NCBI GenBank assembly: GCA_036560705.1
Contig: DATBQR010000005.1
Location: forward strand, 1 to 6,287
Source: RBG-16-66-20 sp036560705
GTDB lineage: Bacteria > Pseudomonadota > Gammaproteobacteria > Burkholderiales > SG8-39
Length of the DNA: 6,287 nt
Direction of reading: 5' to 3'
Positions within the stretch are counted from its first letter, which is position 1. Every line of letters starts with the position of its first letter. The translations under genes and the position numbers were made by a program. Positions 5,957-6,287 of this stretch are shown here, piece after piece. The notes beneath the pieces were generated by a model. That model searched no databases and was not told the origin of the DNA. It saw nothing but the letters and a program-made list of their open reading frames with translations.

Positions 5957-6121
5957 ATGTACGCGAAAATCGATTACAACAAAACCATTGGCGACCTGCT
6001 GGAAGAATATCGCTGGGCGGCGAACCAGGAGAAAATCCGCGCCCGCGTTCCGGTGCTGCCGATCGTTCATTTCGGCGTTGTCTCGGCGGTCGCGGTTCTG
6101 TGCCTGAGCCTGGTGCGGTGA
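5957..6121 (+). CDS. 54-residue small membrane protein, unrecognised
   Basis: This short reading frame runs from ATG 5957 to TGA 6119-6121 and is strongly supported by AGGGAGA at 5944-5950, 6 nt before the start. The N-terminal half is hydrophilic (MYAKIDYNKTIGDLLEEYRW). A basic segment EKIRARVP then leads into one hydrophobic helix (about residues 32-52, VLPIVHFGVVSAVAVLCLSL) ending in Arg. This predicts a tail-anchored or single-span inner-membrane protein with its N-terminus in the cytoplasm. It follows the ATPase by 78 bp on the same strand, and no convincing promoter or terminator separates the two, so co-transcription is plausible. The gap is unusually A/T-rich for the window. I know no function. 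A role as membrane partner of the ATPase is a guess from adjacency. Confidence 0.7.
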   Translation: MYAKIDYNKTIGDLLEEYRWAANQEKIRARVPVLPIVHFGVVSAVAVLCLSLVR

Positions 6122-6130
6122 CATAGGGGG

Positions 6131-6162
6131 CCGCGCGGGCGCGACAGACCTGTCGGCCGCGG
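6131..6162 (+). other. GC-rich imperfect hairpin downstream of the small membrane gene
   Basis: An inner stem CGACA (6142-6146) and TGTCG (6151-6155) encloses the loop GACC. An outer CCGCG (6131-6135) can pair with CGCGG (6158-6162), leaving an asymmetric internal loop. It starts 9 nt after the TGA of the 54-codon gene and probably forms part of its 3' end together with the next hairpin. Confidence 0.3.
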
Positions 6163-6168
6163 ACCGCT

Positions 6169-6203
6169 GGAGCGGGGATCAGCCGCCGCGCCGCTCCCCC
6201 TTT
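6169..6203 (+). terminator. Candidate intrinsic terminator
   Basis: GGAGCGG (6169-6175) pairs perfectly with CCGCTCC (6191-6197) across a 15-nt loop. The second arm is followed by CCC and then TTT (6201-6203). The T-run is short, so termination may be weak or Rho-assisted. It would end transcription from the ATPase / small-protein genes before the next gene. Confidence 0.4.
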
Positions 6204-6236
6204 AGGCCTATTCCCTTGCCAATCGCGGAATTCCGT

Positions 6237-6260
6237 TGAAAGGTGTCCTCACCTTTTCAG
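6237..6260 (+). promoter_or_regulatory. Hairpin abutting the ribosome binding site of the next gene
   Basis: AAAGGTG (6239-6245) and CACCTTT (6250-6256) form a perfect 7-bp stem with a TCCT loop. It can be extended by two or three pairs past a bulged T6257. Its 3' foot touches the Shine-Dalgarno AGGGAGGG at 6259-6266. It could be a 5'-leader structure affecting translation, or a protein-binding dyad. The short T-run inside the 3' arm makes an attenuator-like role conceivable. Confidence 0.35.
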
Positions 6261-6275
6261 GGAGGGTTACGCACT

Positions 6276-6287
6276 ATGCGTCTGATG
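6276..6287 (+). CDS. Start of a gene cut by the window edge
   Basis: An ATG at 6276 begins Met-Arg-Leu-Met and runs off the end of the window. It is supported by a strong ribosome site, AGGGAGGG at 6259-6266, 9 nt upstream. Four codons say nothing about function. Confidence 0.5.

Noticed and set aside
6276..6287. Idea that the truncated last gene encodes a Flp-type pilin
   Set aside because: Only Met-Arg-Leu-Met is visible, and nothing in the sequence supports a specific product.

Overview
The window is high-GC DNA, with coding regions strongly G/C-biased at third codon positions and long antisense open frames. It carries a recognisable FixL-FixJ-FixK oxygen-signalling module. This set of families, and the close match of FixL, FixJ and FixK to rhizobial and Caulobacter-type proteins, points to an alphaproteobacterium. 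A free-living member of Caulobacteraceae (Caulobacter/Phenylobacterium-like) is my best guess. That placement is inference from memory of the families, not a database result.

Layout. Positions 1-600 (+) hold the C-terminal end of a helical, TPR-like protein cut by the window edge. It converges on, and overlaps by 68 bp, a small minus-strand gene (533-817) for a 94-residue protein with a C-terminal membrane anchor. Positions 884-3399 are a minus-strand block transcribed right to left: the haem-PAS histidine kinase FixL (1957-3399), its response regulator FixJ (1346-1957, overlapping fixL by one base), and a stand-alone receiver-domain protein (884-1261) that fits FixT. Divergent from fixL is fixK (3591-4250, +), a CRP/FNR-family activator. 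Next come a 494-residue AAA+ ATPase with an MshEN-like N-terminus and a probable winged-helix domain (4394-5878, +), a 54-codon membrane-anchored small ORF (5957-6121, +), and the first four codons of another gene (6276 onward).

How the genes probably work together. FixL senses O2 through PAS haem and phosphorylates FixJ when oxygen is low. FixJ-P would switch on fixK, and an inverted repeat plus a -10-like hexamer in the fixL/fixK intergenic region fit such a promoter. FixK would then act on TTGAT-type boxes. One degenerate box lies just downstream of fixJ, about 40 bp upstream of the start site implied by a -10-like hexamer in front of the receiver gene. This suggests FixK drives the FixT-like protein, which would close a negative feedback loop on FixL. 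Whether the ATPase and the 54-residue protein belong to the low-oxygen response is not shown by the sequence; they are only neighbours on the same strand as fixK.

No tRNA, rRNA, CRISPR array, insertion sequence or phage element was seen. No gene-free stretch exceeds about 200 bp.
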